Assembly: GCA_944386495.1 (NCBI GenBank)
Contig: CALXBE010000009.1
Span: 1 to 64,000 of the forward strand
Direction: 5' to 3'
Length of the DNA: 64,000 nt
Source of the DNA: an uncultured Gemmiger sp.
Lineage (GTDB): Bacteria; Bacillota; Clostridia; Oscillospirales; Ruminococcaceae
Positions 52,487-61,057 of the stretch are shown one piece after another; positions within the stretch are counted from its first letter, which is position 1; the number at the start of each line of letters is the position of its first letter. The notes beneath the pieces are model-generated. The model searched no databases and had not been told where the DNA came from. It worked only from the letters and a program-made list of their open reading frames with translations. A program made the position numbers and the translations under genes.

Positions 52487-53011
52487 ATGAGTAAAGCAGA
52501 ACAATATGTAACCAGTATTCCCGATTTTCCCCAGCCCGGCATTATTTTCCGGGATGTGACCAGCGTACTCTGCCACGCAGAAGGCCTGAAAGCCGCCATC
52601 GACGAGATGCAGGAACTGCTGGAAGGTGTGGACTTTGATGTGGTGGCCGGTCTGGAAAGCCGCGGCTTTGTCCTGGGCACCCCCATTGCCTACAACCTGC
52701 ACAAGCCTTTTGTGATGGTTCGGAAGAAGGGCAAGCTTCCCCGGGCCACTGTGGAGGCCAGCTATGAACTGGAATATGGCAGTGCCACCATTGAAATGCA
52801 CAAGGATGATGTAAAGCCCGGGGACCGGGTGGTTCTCATTGACGACCTGATCGCCACCGGAGGCACTCTGGAGGCAGCAGCCAATCTGGTAGAACAGTGC
52901 GGCGGCAAAGTGGTCAAAATCGTCTGCCTGATGGAACTGGCAGGGCTAAACGGACGGGCCAAGCTGGAAGGCTATGACACCTCCTCCGTTATCGTATACC
53001 CCGGAAAATAA
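52487..53011 (+). CDS. apt: Adenine phosphoribosyltransferase
   Basis: This 174-aa enzyme makes AMP from adenine and PRPP. The PRPP motif is VVLIDDLIATGGTLEAA and the N-terminal flag is SIPDFPQPGIIFRDVT. AGAGGAG lies upstream. The adenine-type permease gene follows 48 nt later, so uptake and salvage are linked. Confidence 0.96.
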   Translation: MSKAEQYVTSIPDFPQPGIIFRDVTSVLCHAEGLKAAIDEMQELLEGVDFDVVAGLESRGFVLGTPIAYNLHKPFVMVRKKGKLPRATVEASYELEYGSATIEMHKDDVKPGDRVVLIDDLIATGGTLEAAANLVEQCGGKVVKIVCLMELAGLNGRAKLEGYDTSSVIVYPGK

Positions 53012-53059
53012 CAAACCAAAATCACAAAATCAAATCACAAAGAGAGAAGGAACAAAATC

Positions 53060-54418
53060 GTGCTGGAAAAAGTTTTCAAGCTGTCCGCTCATAAGACGGA
53101 TGTAAAGACTGAAGTCATGGCCGGTATCACTACCTTTATGACTATGGCTTATATCCTGGCTGTCAACCCCAGTATTCTGTCTGCCGCCGGGATGGACCCC
53201 ACTGCCGTACTTCTGGCCACCGCTCTGGCCAGCTTCATCGGCACCCTCTGCATGGCCCTTATGGCCAACCTGCCCTTTGCCCTGTCCGCAGGCATGGGCC
53301 TGAACGCTTACCTGGCTTACACAGTAGTCCTGGGCATGAACTACACCTGGCAGGTAGCTCTGCTGGCCGTTTTCCTGGAAGGTCTCATCTTCATTGTCCT
53401 CAGCCTGACCAATGTCCGTGAGGCCATCTTCAACGCCATCCCCTACACCCTGAAAAAGGGCGTATCCGTTGGCATCGGCCTGTTCATCTGCTTCATCGGC
53501 CTGCAGAACGCCGGCCTGTCTGTGGACAGCAGCACCCTGGTGACCATCACCAGCTTCACCGACAACTTCAACACCAGCGGCATCTGCGCTCTGCTGGCCG
53601 TGATCGGCATCTTCCTCACCGCCGCCCTCCACATCAAGAAGGTAAAGGGCGCCATCCTCTGGGGCATTCTGGGCACCTGGGTCCTGGGCATGATCTGCCA
53701 GGTAGTGGGTCTGTACCAGCCCGACTATGTATCCTACTTCAGCCTCTTCCCCACCTTCGCCATCACCGACTTCTCCAAGCTGGGTGAGACCTTCGGTCAG
53801 TGCTTCAATGTGGACTTCTCCTCTGTGGGAATCCTCAACTTCATTGTGGTGGTGTTCAGCTTCCTGTTTGTGGATATCTTTGATACCCTGGGCACTCTCA
53901 TTGGTGTAGCCACCAAGGCCGACATGCTGGACGAGGAAGGCCACCTGCCCGGAATCAAGCCCGCCCTGCTGTCTGACGCTATTGCCACCTCCGCAGGCGC
54001 TGTGCTGGGCACTTCCACCACTACCACCTTTGTAGAGTCCGCTTCCGGTGTTGCTGCCGGCGGCCGCACCGGCCTCACCGCCGCCGTGACCGGTCTGCTC
54101 TTCCTGGTAAGCACCCTGTTTGCCCCCATCTTCACCGCCATCCCCAGCTTTGCCACCGCCCCTGCCCTGATCATGGTTGGTTACCTGATGGTATCCACCG
54201 TTACCACCATCAGCTTTGACGATGAGCACGCTGTGGAAGCCATCCCTGCCTACCTGGCCATCATTGCCATGCCTCTGTTCTACAGCATCAGCGAAGGCAT
54301 CGCCCTGGGAATCATCAGCTATGTGGTTCTCCACCTGGTCACCGGCAAGGCCAAAAAAGTCAACGCCCTCATGTATGTGCTGGCGGTGCTCTTTGTTCTG
54401 AAATACATCTTTCTGTAA
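53060..54418 (+). CDS. NCS2-family purine permease (AdeP/PbuG type)
   Basis: This 452-aa permease has about 12-14 helices. The N-terminal signature is TEVMAGITTFMTMAYILAVNP, with ALSAGMGLNAYLAYTVVLG and STTTTFVESASGVAAGGRTGLTA. The start is GTG with AGAAGGAAC upstream. It lies downstream of apt, which favours adenine or guanine/hypoxanthine uptake by proton symport. Confidence 0.93.
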   Translation: MLEKVFKLSAHKTDVKTEVMAGITTFMTMAYILAVNPSILSAAGMDPTAVLLATALASFIGTLCMALMANLPFALSAGMGLNAYLAYTVVLGMNYTWQVALLAVFLEGLIFIVLSLTNVREAIFNAIPYTLKKGVSVGIGLFICFIGLQNAGLSVDSSTLVTITSFTDNFNTSGICALLAVIGIFLTAALHIKKVKGAILWGILGTWVLGMICQVVGLYQPDYVSYFSLFPTFAITDFSKLGETFGQCFNVDFSSVGILNFIVVVFSFLFVDIFDTLGTLIGVATKADMLDEEGHLPGIKPALLSDAIATSAGAVLGTSTTTTFVESASGVAAGGRTGLTAAVTGLLFLVSTLFAPIFTAIPSFATAPALIMVGYLMVSTVTTISFDDEHAVEAIPAYLAIIAMPLFYSISEGIALGIISYVVLHLVTGKAKKVNALMYVLAVLFVLKYIFL

Positions 54419-54428
54419 AAAATCTCTG

Positions 54429-54462
54429 GAAAGCCGGGAGCCTTCTCCCGGCTTTCTTTTTT
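54429..54462 (+). terminator. Terminator of the apt-permease operon
   Basis: The 12-bp stem GAAAGCCGGGAG/CTCCCGGCTTTC has a 4-nt loop and six T residues. Confidence 0.9.
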
Positions 54463-54467
54463 GGTTG

Positions 54468-54496
54468 TTGCTTTTTTCCCGCCGCCCCGGTATAAT
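54468..54496 (+). promoter_or_regulatory. Promoter of luxS-pfs
   Basis: TTGCTT, a 17-bp spacer and a perfect TATAAT, 35 nt upstream of the luxS start. Confidence 0.75.
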
Positions 54497-54530
54497 GGGG
54501 AGAAATATCTGATTTGAAAGGAGCTTTCCT

Positions 54531-54992
54531 TTGGAACGCATTACCAGTTTTACCGTAGACCATGACCTTCTGGAGCCCGGCATTTACATCAGCCGGGTGG
54601 ACGGAGACATTACCACCTACGATCTTCGCACCCGGAAACCCAATGCCGGGGATTATATGGACAACCTGACCATGCATAGTTTGGAGCATATGATGGCCAC
54701 CTATCTGCGGAACTCCTCCATCAAGGAAAACATCATCTACTTCGGGCCCATGGGCTGCCAGACCGGATTCTATCTTCTGGTCCGGAACGCCCGCCACGGC
54801 CAGGTGCGGGATGTTCTCATCCAACTGCTGGAAACCATTCTCTCCTACCAGGGTCCGGTATTCGGAGCCAGCGCCAAAGAGTGCGGCAACTATAAGAATC
54901 TGGACCTGGAAGCTGCCAAGGCTGAGTGTCGGAAGTATCTCTCTGTCCTGCGGGCCAACCCCAACCCGGATTTCCGGTACAAGGAGGGCTGA
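54531..54992 (+). CDS. luxS: S-ribosylhomocysteine lyase
   Basis: This 153-aa metalloenzyme splits S-ribosylhomocysteine to homocysteine and the AI-2 precursor DPD. Zinc ligands are seen in the HSLEH motif (His49, His53) and Cys118; the catalytic Cys75 lies in MGCQTGFYLL. The start codon is TTG with AAAGGAG eight bases upstream. The gene directly precedes pfs. Confidence 0.96.
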   Translation: MERITSFTVDHDLLEPGIYISRVDGDITTYDLRTRKPNAGDYMDNLTMHSLEHMMATYLRNSSIKENIIYFGPMGCQTGFYLLVRNARHGQVRDVLIQLLETILSYQGPVFGASAKECGNYKNLDLEAAKAECRKYLSVLRANPNPDFRYKEG

Positions 54993-54995
54993 GAA

Positions 54996-55691
54996 ATGAT
55001 CGGTGTCATCGGTGCCATGAAAATGGAGGTCGAAGGTTTGAAGGCTCTGCTGGAGAGCCCTGAGACCACCACCATCAGCGGAATTGAATTTGTCACCGGA
55101 AAGCTGAACGGCACCGAAGTGGTGCTGGCTGTCTGCGGTGTAGGCAAGGTTTTTGCCGCTCTCTGCGCCCAGACCCTCTGCCTGAAGTTTCCCGTCAAGG
55201 CCATCCTCAACACCGGCGTTGCAGGGACCCTCTGCCCTCAGCTGGGAATCGGGGATGTAGCCATTGCCCGGGATGTAGTCCAGCACGACATGGACACCAG
55301 CGGTCTTGGTGACCCGGTAGGAATGATTTCCGGACCCAACATCATCCACATTCCTGCGGGAGAATCTCTGGTGGAGGCCATTCAGCAGGCCGCCGGGGAG
55401 ATGGGCCTTTCCACCCACACCGGCACCATTGCCACCGGGGACCAGTTCCTCTGCGAGGCAGGGCGTAAGGAATGGATTCACCAGACCTTCGGCGCCATTG
55501 CCGGGGAAATGGAGGGCGGCAGCATCGGGCAGGTCTGCTTTACCAACGGCATTCCCTTTGGGGTTATCCGGGTCATCAGTGATGATGCCGACGGAAACGC
55601 CCCTCAGGACTTCCCCGCCTTTGCCGCCAAGGCTGCTTCCACCAGCGTAGCCCTCACCGCACGAGTGGTGGAGCTGCTGGGAAATCAGTAA
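54996..55691 (+). CDS. mtnN: 5'-methylthioadenosine/S-adenosylhomocysteine nucleosidase
   Basis: This 231-aa nucleosidase removes adenine from SAH and MTA, supplying the LuxS substrate. It has the N-terminus IGVIGAMKMEVEGLKALLE, a glutamate-containing EMEGGSIGQVCF and catalytic aspartate in VISDDADGNA. It lies 3 nt after luxS in the same operon, and the freed adenine can be used by the nearby apt product. Confidence 0.95.
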   Translation: MIGVIGAMKMEVEGLKALLESPETTTISGIEFVTGKLNGTEVVLAVCGVGKVFAALCAQTLCLKFPVKAILNTGVAGTLCPQLGIGDVAIARDVVQHDMDTSGLGDPVGMISGPNIIHIPAGESLVEAIQQAAGEMGLSTHTGTIATGDQFLCEAGRKEWIHQTFGAIAGEMEGGSIGQVCFTNGIPFGVIRVISDDADGNAPQDFPAFAAKAASTSVALTARVVELLGNQ

Positions 55692-55711
55692 TCTTTGATT
55701 ATACTAAAACA

Positions 55712-55752
55712 TACCGCCCCGGCAGAATTTTCTCTGCCGGGGCGGTACCTTT
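55712..55752. terminator. Bidirectional terminator after mtnN
   Basis: The 15-bp stem TACCGCCCCGGCAGA/TCTGCCGGGGCGGTA has a 6-nt loop, followed on the plus strand by CCTTTTTT. Confidence 0.9.
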
Positions 55753-55753
55753 T

Positions 55754-56611
55754 TTATGATTGAGTATGGAGCACTGCCAGCACCAGCTGGGGCTGGTTGT
55801 TGAATCGTACCGGGATGATGCTGTTCCCCACCCCACGGCTGACCACCATGGTGGTGGACTTCTGCCGGAAAACTCCTGCATCATACTGAGGAAGCAGTCC
55901 CTGGTCCGGGGCAGCCAGTCCCCCCACCAGGGGAAGGCGGAACTGTCCTCCATGGGCATGACCGGAAAAGACCAACCCCAGCTTTTCCTCCCCGTAGAGG
56001 GAAATCTGTTCCGGGCGATGAGAAAGAAGAAGGGTAAACAGTCCCTCTCCCCCATCCAAAGCCTGGTCGATTCGGCGGCGGAGAGTCTCTGTCTCAGTTT
56101 CTCCCTTTTCCCTCTCCCCGAACCGGGGGTCCTCCACCCCCATGATCCAGATGGATTCCTCCCCCCGGGTATAAGGCAGTCCCTGGTTATGAAGGGGTAT
56201 CACGCCACGGTCCATCAGACCTTTTTCAAAGGCGGCGTATTCATCCTCATCCAGGCGGCCCTCATGGTTGCCGGGCACATAATAACAGGGAGCCACGGCC
56301 GCCGCCTGTTCTGCCAGGTCAAGGGCCAGGTCAGGGCGGGTATTTCTGGAATCCACCATATCTCCCGTAAAGAGAATCAGGTCGGGGGCCGTCTGGCGGA
56401 TGGCTTCCATAAGCCGGGCATTTTCTTTTCCGTAAACTGCATTGTGCAGGTCAGATATCTGAAGCACCCGCAGTCCTTCAAAGGAATGGGGAAGTCCTTC
56501 CAGGTACAGGTCATACCGGGTGGTCTCCAAAGTAAAGTTTCCCCAGCCCATCCAGCCCAGGAAAAGCACCAGCACCGCCAGGGCCAAAACCAGCCTTTTC
56601 CTTTTGGTCAT
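55754..56611 (-). CDS. Membrane-anchored metallophosphoesterase (YkuE/YaeI-like)
   Basis: This 285-aa protein has an N-terminal membrane helix (about 7-24) and a calcineurin-like phosphoesterase domain with metal motifs ISDLHN, FTGDMVD, VPGNHE, LSHRPE and FSGHAHGGQ. Related enzymes act on lipid-linked phosphates such as UDP-2,3-diacylglucosamine or on wall precursors; the substrate here is unknown. It overlaps tcdA by 4 nt. Confidence 0.9.
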   Translation of the reverse strand: MTKRKRLVLALAVLVLFLGWMGWGNFTLETTRYDLYLEGLPHSFEGLRVLQISDLHNAVYGKENARLMEAIRQTAPDLILFTGDMVDSRNTRPDLALDLAEQAAAVAPCYYVPGNHEGRLDEDEYAAFEKGLMDRGVIPLHNQGLPYTRGEESIWIMGVEDPRFGEREKGETETETLRRRIDQALDGGEGLFTLLLSHRPEQISLYGEEKLGLVFSGHAHGGQFRLPLVGGLAAPDQGLLPQYDAGVFRQKSTTMVVSRGVGNSIIPVRFNNQPQLVLAVLHTQS

Positions 56612-57342
56612 GGGGTTTCCTTTCGGGCAGTCAGGTCCTTGATGACCTCTCCTGCCAGAATCAGCCCCGCCACGCTGGGCACAAAGGCCACACTCCCGGG
56701 CAGGCTCCGCCGCTGGCCGGGGTCCTCCCCGGTGGCAGCCTTATGGGTCACCGGCTCCTCGGTGGAGTAGACCACCTTGAGGTGATGGATTCCCTTTTTC
56801 CGCAGCTGGGTCCGCATGGCACGGGCCAGAGGGCAGACGGTGGTTTTGGACAGGTCCGTCACCTGAAAGCGGGTGGGGTCCAGCTTGTTTCCCGCCCCCA
56901 TGCAGCTGATGATGGGTGTTCCCGCCTCCTTGGCCTGGACAGCCAGCTGGACCTTTCCCGCCACCGTATCAATGGCATCCACCACATAGTCGTACTGGGT
57001 AAAGTCAAACTGTTCCGCTGTCTCGGGCAGGTAGAAGCATTCCCAGGTCCGGACCTTTATCTCCGGGTTGATGTCCAGGCAGCGGGCTTTCGCCACCTCC
57101 ACCTTGGACATTCCCAGGGTGGAGTGAAGGGCCAGTATCTGCCGGTTCAGGTTGGTCAGGCTGACCCGGTCCATATCAATCAGGTCCAGGGCTCCCACTC
57201 CGCTGCGGGCCAGGGCTTCCACTGCATAGCCTCCGACGCCCCCTACTCCGAACACTGCCACCCGGCTGTTTTGCAAAACATTCATTCCCTCTTCCCCCAA
57301 AAGCAGGGCGGAGCGGGAAAACTGGTCAGCTGGTTGTGCCAT
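56608..57342 (-). CDS. tcdA: tRNA threonylcarbamoyladenosine dehydratase
   Basis: This 244-aa ThiF-like E1 superfamily enzyme uses ATP to cyclise t6A37 of tRNA to ct6A. It has the nucleotide loop GVGGVGGYAVEALARSG, DMDRVSLTNLNRQ, VVDAIDT and CMGAGNKLDP, typical of TcdA/YgdL. The window also encodes TsaE and TsaB of the t6A pathway, though 1.8 kb away and in another orientation. Confidence 0.92.
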   Translation of the reverse strand: MAQPADQFSRSALLLGEEGMNVLQNSRVAVFGVGGVGGYAVEALARSGVGALDLIDMDRVSLTNLNRQILALHSTLGMSKVEVAKARCLDINPEIKVRTWECFYLPETAEQFDFTQYDYVVDAIDTVAGKVQLAVQAKEAGTPIISCMGAGNKLDPTRFQVTDLSKTTVCPLARAMRTQLRKKGIHHLKVVYSTEEPVTHKAATGEDPGQRRSLPGSVAFVPSVAGLILAGEVIKDLTARKETP

Positions 57343-57371
57343 TTTCAGGTTCCTCGTTTCATAATAATAAA

Positions 57372-57406
57372 AAACAGCCCAGGTCTTTCAGAGACCTGGG
57401 CTGTTT
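57372..57406 (-). terminator. Terminator of tRNA-Arg
   Basis: The 14-bp stem AAACAGCCCAGGTC/GACCTGGGCTGTTT has a 7-nt loop and overlaps the CCA end. On the minus strand it is followed by TTTTATTATTA. Confidence 0.85.
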
Positions 57407-57480
57407 GGCACCCCCTGGGGGAATCGAACCCTCAACTAGCCCTTAGGAGGGGCTTGTTATATCCATTTAACTAAGGAGGC
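57406..57480 (-). tRNA. tRNA-Arg (CCT)
   Basis: The 75-nt gene on the minus strand has acceptor GCCTCCT/AGGGGGT (with wobble pairs) and encoded CCA. The D-arm TTAGTTAAATGGATATAA is followed by anticodon arm AGCCC-CTCCTAA-GGGCT and T-arm GAGGGTTCGATTCCCCC. The anticodon CCT reads AGG. Confidence 0.93.
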
Positions 57481-57652
57481 AGAGCCAAACCGGCGCCATC
57501 GGGCGACCGGGTCTTTTGGTATTATACCCTACCCCCGGTGGAAATGCAAGCCGGGGGGCTATCCCTGTCCTGTCCCGGCAAAAAATTTCAGGGATATGTT
57601 TATTCCCCGGATTTCTGGCAATCCTAAGGGCAGGAAGGAGGGTTGGTTCTCA

Positions 57653-57862
57653 ATGAATATCTACCACAAGATCATCCTGGCCATTCTCATTGTGGGAGGT
57701 CTGAACTGGGGCATTTACGGCCTGTTCACCTTCGACTGTGTAGGCTGGTTGTTCGGCGGCAGTACCTCTTTGCTGTCCCGGATCGTGTTTGTACTGGTAG
57801 GCGCAGCTGCTGTGCTGGGTATCACCGGCCTGTTTGCCGCCGACCGCACCAAGGGAGAGTGA
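57653..57862 (+). CDS. DUF378 small membrane protein
   Basis: This 69-aa protein has two membrane helices and the DUF378 pattern GLNWGIYGLFTFDCVGWLFGG. Family members are widespread in Firmicutes with no known function. GGAAGGAGGG precedes the ATG by about 12 nt. A preceding in-frame region lacks a good start. Confidence 0.88.
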   Translation: MNIYHKIILAILIVGGLNWGIYGLFTFDCVGWLFGGSTSLLSRIVFVLVGAAAVLGITGLFAADRTKGE

Positions 57863-57909
57863 GGACCCTCCCCTGCAGTCTGCTCCCTTTCGGGGGCAGG
57901 CTGCTTTTT

Positions 57910-59061
57910 TTATCTTCCGAACAGCCTGCCCTTATTTCTGCTCATTACCGACAGCACCAGACCCGCGGACAGATACCCCATCCAGGTGCTGGTCCCCCCC
58001 GCAGAGAAGAAAGGCAGGGTCACCCCCACCACCGGAAGGAGCCGCAGGTTCATTCCCACATTCAAGGTGGTCTGGACCAGAAGCATCCCGAACACTCCCA
58101 TGCAGATTCCCCTTCCGGCCCGGTCCTCCGCCTGACCGGCCACTGCCAAGGCCCCGCCCATGATTCCAAACAGCAGTCCCAGTATCAGGGCGCAGCCAAA
58201 AAAGCCCAGGCATTCCCCCAGGTAGGAAAAGATAAAGTCATTCCAGGCGTAAGGGATATAGGTGTGGGAGGAGGAGAAAAGGCCTTCGCCCCAGAGTCGT
58301 CCCGCACCAATGGCCATTACTCCTTTGTCCTGCTGGTAGGCGTATGCCTGGTAAGCCGGGTCTTCCGGGTAAAACAGGGCCAGTATCCGGGCCATCTGGT
58401 AGCTTTTCAAAAGCCGGTCTCCCCAGAGGGTAAAGGCCACCGCCCCCGCAGTGGAAGCCAGGGCTGCCCCTCCCAGAATGTATTTCCAGGAAAGGCCTGC
58501 CCCAAACAGCATAATAAGGCCCGCTCCCACGAACACCAGTGCGGTCCCGTCATCCCCCTGGAAATGGATGAGCGCTACCGGAACCGCCAGATGGGCCAGC
58601 AGTCCTGCCAGGACCGCCGGGCGGTTGAGGCGGTTTTCTGCCCACTCCAGGTGAGCGCTGAAGGAAAGAAGGAATCCCACCTTTGCCAGTTCCGAGGGCT
58701 GAAAGCTGTAAGGGCCCAGCCGGTACCAGCCGTAGTTGCCGGTCCCACCCACATCGTAGCCGATGGTGAGAGGTCCTAAACTCACATTATGGAGCACCAA
58801 AGTAGGAAGCACCAGCGCCCAGAGGCCGAAGGTATAGACCGGCCAGAATCGGATGAGCTGGCGGTAGTCCACTTTGGACACCAGCCAGGCCATTCCAAGA
58901 CCGGTGAGGGCAGCCACCCCCTGGGTCAGCGCCTTGGAGTAGCCATTCAGCTGATCTGCCCCCAATGACAGCAGCCCCAGCACGCTGATGGCAGAGCAGC
59001 TGCCACAAAGGGCAAGGTAAATTCCTGCCCCGTTTTTTAAGCCCGTCTTGATGTTTTTCAT
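57910..59061 (-). CDS. RodA/FtsW/SpoVE-family peptidoglycan glycosyltransferase
   Basis: This 383-aa SEDS protein has about ten helices. The SEDS motifs are YGWYRLGPYSFQPSELAKVGFLL, the essential aspartate loop GDDGTALVF, and PFFSAGGTSTWMGYLSAGL near the end. It polymerises lipid II with a partner class B PBP, not encoded nearby. The closest type from the helix-7 region is RodA/SpoVE; I cannot decide which. AGGAGGATG precedes the start. Confidence 0.9.
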   Translation of the reverse strand: MKNIKTGLKNGAGIYLALCGSCSAISVLGLLSLGADQLNGYSKALTQGVAALTGLGMAWLVSKVDYRQLIRFWPVYTFGLWALVLPTLVLHNVSLGPLTIGYDVGGTGNYGWYRLGPYSFQPSELAKVGFLLSFSAHLEWAENRLNRPAVLAGLLAHLAVPVALIHFQGDDGTALVFVGAGLIMLFGAGLSWKYILGGAALASTAGAVAFTLWGDRLLKSYQMARILALFYPEDPAYQAYAYQQDKGVMAIGAGRLWGEGLFSSSHTYIPYAWNDFIFSYLGECLGFFGCALILGLLFGIMGGALAVAGQAEDRAGRGICMGVFGMLLVQTTLNVGMNLRLLPVVGVTLPFFSAGGTSTWMGYLSAGLVLSVMSRNKGRLFGR

Positions 59062-59137
59062 GGCTTCTCATCCTCCTTTTCATACAGTATGCCCAGGAAT
59101 TCTGAAAAACCCGGAGGGATCATCGTCCTTCCGGCAG

Positions 59138-59166
59138 TTGAAATTTTTTCTGCCTTATACTATAAT
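59138..59166 (+). promoter_or_regulatory. Promoter of tsaE-tsaB
   Basis: TTGAAA, a 17-bp spacer and TATAAT, 38 nt before the tsaE start. Confidence 0.75.
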
Positions 59167-59203
59167 AGGCATTGGTTATGACTAAAAGAAGGGAGCGGGG
59201 TTT

Positions 59204-59629
59204 ATGGCCAGCTATCTTACCACCAGTCGTGAAGAAACGGTGGCATTGGGCCGCCGTCTGGCAGCCATCCTCTCCCCCGGCAGTCTAGTGACCTTTACAG
59301 GGGGTCTGGGCGCCGGCAAGACCGCTTTCTGCCAGGGGCTGGCAGAAGGACTGGGCTGCACCGATCCGGTGAGCAGTCCCACCTTTGCCATTGTAAACTA
59401 TTACCGTGGTCCTCAGCCCATGGCTCACTTTGACCTGTACCGTATCTCCACCGAGCAGGATCTGGCTGCCGCCGGGTTTTATGATTACCTGGATCAGGGC
59501 GCCGTTGTGGCTGCGGAGTGGAGCGAAAATCTGGCTGATCTGCTGGCTCTGGAGCACCCCATTCAGGTGGATATCCAACACAAGGACGAAAACAGCCGGC
59601 TTATCACCATTACGGGAGGTGCCATATGA
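59204..59629 (+). CDS. tsaE: tRNA threonylcarbamoyladenosine biosynthesis ATPase
   Basis: This 141-aa P-loop protein stimulates the TsaBD complex in t6A synthesis. It has Walker A GGLGAGKTAFCQGLAEGLG, the conserved VSSPTFAIVNYY and HFDLYRI, and the EWSENL motif. The stop overlaps the tsaB start (ATGA). Confidence 0.94.
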   Translation: MASYLTTSREETVALGRRLAAILSPGSLVTFTGGLGAGKTAFCQGLAEGLGCTDPVSSPTFAIVNYYRGPQPMAHFDLYRISTEQDLAAAGFYDYLDQGAVVAAEWSENLADLLALEHPIQVDIQHKDENSRLITITGGAI

Positions 59630-60315
59630 TTTGTATGGGGGTTGATTCCTCCGGAAAAACTGCAGCTGTAGCCCTTATGCAGGATGAGAAAGTCCTGTAT
59701 GAGGAATTCATAAATGCAGGGCTGACCCACAGCCAGACCCTTCTGCCCATGATGGCCCGGGCTCTGGACTGCACCGGTCTCTCCCCTGCTCAGATAGATC
59801 TTTATGCCGTCAGCGCCGGCCCCGGCAGCTTTACGGGGCTTCGGATCGGTCTGGCCGCCGTGAAAGGAATGGCCCAGCCCTTTTCCACACCCTGCGCCGG
59901 AGTCTCCACCCTGGAAGCCCTGGCCTGGAATGTTGCCTGTGAGGGAACTGTGGTATCGGTTCTGGATGCCCGCCGGGGGGAAGTTTACTGGGCTGCCTTT
60001 GACGGGCTTACCCACCACAGGCTGACCCCTGATGCCGCCGCTCCGGTGACGGAGTTGGGGAATTTTTTGGGAAACTGCAAAAAACCTGTTTTTTTTGTTG
60101 GTGACGGAGCAGATTTGTGTTATAATAGGTACGATAATCTTTCGGATATTATCCATCTGCCCCAGTCTTTATCTCTTCCCAGAGGCTCCGGCCTTTGTCT
60201 GGCCGGAATGGAACTGCACCGCCGGGGGGAAAGCGTTCACCCTGCCCTGCTGGTTCCCAATTACCTTCGGCTGAGTCAGGCCGAACGGGAGCGTGCTGCT
60301 CGCCTCGGGCAGTAG
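59626..60315 (+). CDS. tsaB: tRNA threonylcarbamoyladenosine biosynthesis protein
   Basis: This 229-aa ASKHA-fold partner of TsaD has the N-terminus ICMGVDSSGKTAAVAL, HSQTLLPM and AGPGSFTGLRIGLAAVKGMAQP. The length is typical. It is coupled to tsaE by a 4-nt overlap. The usual next gene, rimI, is missing; upp follows after a weak hairpin (GGGCC/GGCCC near 60333). Confidence 0.94.
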   Translation: MICMGVDSSGKTAAVALMQDEKVLYEEFINAGLTHSQTLLPMMARALDCTGLSPAQIDLYAVSAGPGSFTGLRIGLAAVKGMAQPFSTPCAGVSTLEALAWNVACEGTVVSVLDARRGEVYWAAFDGLTHHRLTPDAAAPVTELGNFLGNCKKPVFFVGDGADLCYNRYDNLSDIIHLPQSLSLPRGSGLCLAGMELHRRGESVHPALLVPNYLRLSQAERERAARLGQ

Positions 60316-60388
60316 TTGATTGGAAAGTCGGGCCACGGCCCTTGTTTTTGAAGATTGCATTTTACATAAGTGATAGGAGTGTACTATT

Positions 60389-61018
60389 ATGAGCGAACCC
60401 ATGATCGTAAGCCATCCTCTTCTTCAGCACAAGATCAGCCTGCTGCGGGATAAGAGCACCGGCACCAAAGAGTTCCGGGACCTGGTAGGCGAGATTGCCA
60501 CTCTGCTTTGCTACGAAGCAACCCGCGATCTGCCCACCGAGGAGGTTGAGATCGAAACCCCCATCGCCGTTGCAAAGACCAAGGTCCTTGCCGGCCGCAA
60601 GCTGGCTCTGGTCCCCATTCTCCGGGCTGGCCTGGGCATGGTGGACGGAATGCTGAGCCTTATCCCCGCTGCCAAGGTTGGTCACATCGGCCTTTACCGG
60701 GACGAGACCACTCTGGAGCCTGTGGAATATTACTGCAAGCTGCCCAGCGACATTGCTGAGCGTGAAGTGATCGTTCTTGACCCCATGCTGGCTACCGGCG
60801 GCAGCGCCAGCGATGCTGTTGCCCAGATCAAGAAGCATGGTGCCAAGCACATCAAATTCATTGGCCTGATTGCCGCTCCCGAAGGACTGAAGGCTCTTCA
60901 CGAGGCTCATCCCGATGTGGACATTTATGTGGCACAGCTGGACGACAAGCTGAACGAGAACGGTTACATCGTTCCCGGACTGGGTGATGCCGGAGACCGC
61001 ATTTTCGGCACCAAGTAA
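60389..61018 (+). CDS. upp: Uracil phosphoribosyltransferase
   Basis: This 209-aa enzyme makes UMP from uracil and PRPP. PRPP loop is [17 protein letters not shown] and uracil-binding end is [30 protein letters not shown] precedes the ATG. It is 39 nt before the long coiled-coil protein gene and may share its transcript. Confidence 0.97.
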   Translation: MSEPMIVSHPLLQHKISLLRDKSTGTKEFRDLVGEIATLLCYEATRDLPTEEVEIETPIAVAKTKVLAGRKLALVPILRAGLGMVDGMLSLIPAAKVGHIGLYRDETTLEPVEYYCKLPSDIAEREVIVLDPMLATGGSASDAVAQIKKHGAKHIKFIGLIAAPEGLKALHEAHPDVDIYVAQLDDKLNENGYIVPGLGDAGDRIFGTK

Positions 61019-61057
61019 TTCTGACATTATTATTTTTCAAGTAAGGATGTGAAGCGT

